Shown: one piece after another, positions 5,945-6,178 of the stretch
Position numbering within the stretch: position 1 is the first letter of the stretch
Layout of the letters: each line of letters opens with the position of its first letter
Assembly (NCBI GenBank): GCA_949840855.1
Contig: CATKYP010000054.1
Location: 1 to 6,178, forward strand
Length of the DNA stretch: 6,178 nt
Reading direction: 5' to 3'
From: an uncultured Bacilli bacterium
Lineage (GTDB): Bacteria > Bacillota_I > Bacilli_A > RF39 > UBA660
The notes under the pieces: generated by a model
What the model saw: only the letters and a program-made list of their open reading frames with translations
Databases searched by the model: none
Told to the model about the DNA's origin: nothing
Made by a program: the position numbers and the translations under genes

Positions 5945-5956
5945 GTTAACGTTAAC
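5945..5956. promoter_or_regulatory. Perfect 12-bp palindrome, possible operator
   Basis: GTTAACGTTAAC is fully symmetric around a central CG, the form of many LacI-family operators. It lies about 105 bp upstream of the DUF1643-like start, between that gene and the terminator of the gene to the right. No regulator gene is nearby and I cannot identify a matching promoter with confidence. Confidence 0.35.
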
Positions 5957-5970
5957 GAGATAAAAATAAT

Positions 5971-6009
5971 AGCAGGTACTACATAATTGCGAAAAGTGTA
6001 GTACCTGCT
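5971..6009 (-). terminator. Strong hairpin terminator of the right-edge gene
   Basis: A perfect 13-bp stem (AGCAGGTACTACA at 5971-5983 with its complement at 5997-6009) around a 13-nt loop. On the minus strand it is followed by a T-rich run (5961-5970) and begins 16 bp after the stop codon of the gene at 6026, which it probably terminates. The + strand side is also T-rich (TTTATTT). Confidence 0.88.
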
Positions 6010-6025
6010 TTATTTAGTGGAATTA

Positions 6026-6178
6026 TTATTCTTTGTTAAGTTTTATTAATCCTAAAACATTTTTTGAAACTTGTTCAGCTTGTTTTTCATCCATTTCATT
6101 TAAAGCTTGCCAAAGTTTCTTTTGATAAAATCCCATTTCAGCTTCATCAGTTGAGCCATGCATTAGTTTATCCATACT
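6026..6178 (-). CDS. Small gene or C-terminal end of a gene, unknown function (runs off the edge)
   Basis: An open frame enters from the right edge on the minus strand and ends with tandem TAA stops (6026-6028, then 6023-6025). An ATG at 6175 would give a 49-residue protein, but the window ends three bases further, so the true start cannot be seen. The visible peptide is a charged helix with MDKLMHGSTDEAEMGFYQKK (1-20) and LNEMDEKQAEQVSKNVLGLI (25-44). I do not recognise it. A proper terminator right behind the stop supports a real gene. Confidence 0.6.
   Translation of the reverse strand, partial: SMDKLMHGSTDEAEMGFYQKKLWQALNEMDEKQAEQVSKNVLGLIKLNKE

Noticed and set aside
1..6178. CRISPR array, tRNA or rRNA gene
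   Set aside because: No spaced palindromic repeats and no tRNA or rRNA signature on either strand; the only tandem repeat is the 42-bp coding repeat.

Overview
The low-GC, A/T-rich sequence, the strong GGAGG-type ribosome binding sites and the gene types (a LytTR response regulator of the bacteriocin/peptide-pheromone class, and small membrane-anchored proteins with Ser/Lys-rich linkers) point to a Gram-positive Firmicute, most likely a member of the Lactobacillaceae. Species cannot be fixed from the window.

Left part (1-1167): positions 1-75 look like the outer end of an insertion sequence (tentative). Eleven bases further in ends a leftward gene (87-836) for an AgrA/ComE/PlnC-type response regulator with a receiver and a LytTR DNA-binding domain. 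No histidine kinase or pheromone gene is visible. The 331-bp gap between this gene and the rightward operon holds two copies of one promoter module exactly 81 bp apart. Each has two direct-repeat boxes close to CGTTCAAT with a 20-bp period, followed by a -10-like hexamer: the layout of LytTR-controlled promoters. A terminator-like hairpin lies between the second promoter and the first operon gene.

Middle part (1168-4811): four tightly packed rightward genes with gaps of 12, 2 and 12 bp and one bidirectional terminator at the end (4878-4918). Genes 1, 2 and 4 encode membrane-anchored proteins with a Ser/Lys-rich spacer and an outward-facing C-terminal domain. These domains look distantly related to each other and resemble the lactobacillar 'Lreu_0056-like' lipoprotein domain. 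Gene 3 encodes a 460-residue protein with a membrane hairpin and a long, probably cytoplasmic Q-rich segment of seven 14-residue repeats. The best reading is a peptide-signal-controlled (quorum-sensing-type) cell-surface system of unknown function.

Right part (4812-6178): leftward genes. These are a DUF1643-like protein (4967-5839) with a 25-codon ORF overlapping its start, then a perfect 12-bp palindrome, a strong hairpin terminator, and the 3' end (or whole) of a small gene running off the right edge. This part appears unrelated in regulation to the operon and converges on it at the shared terminator.
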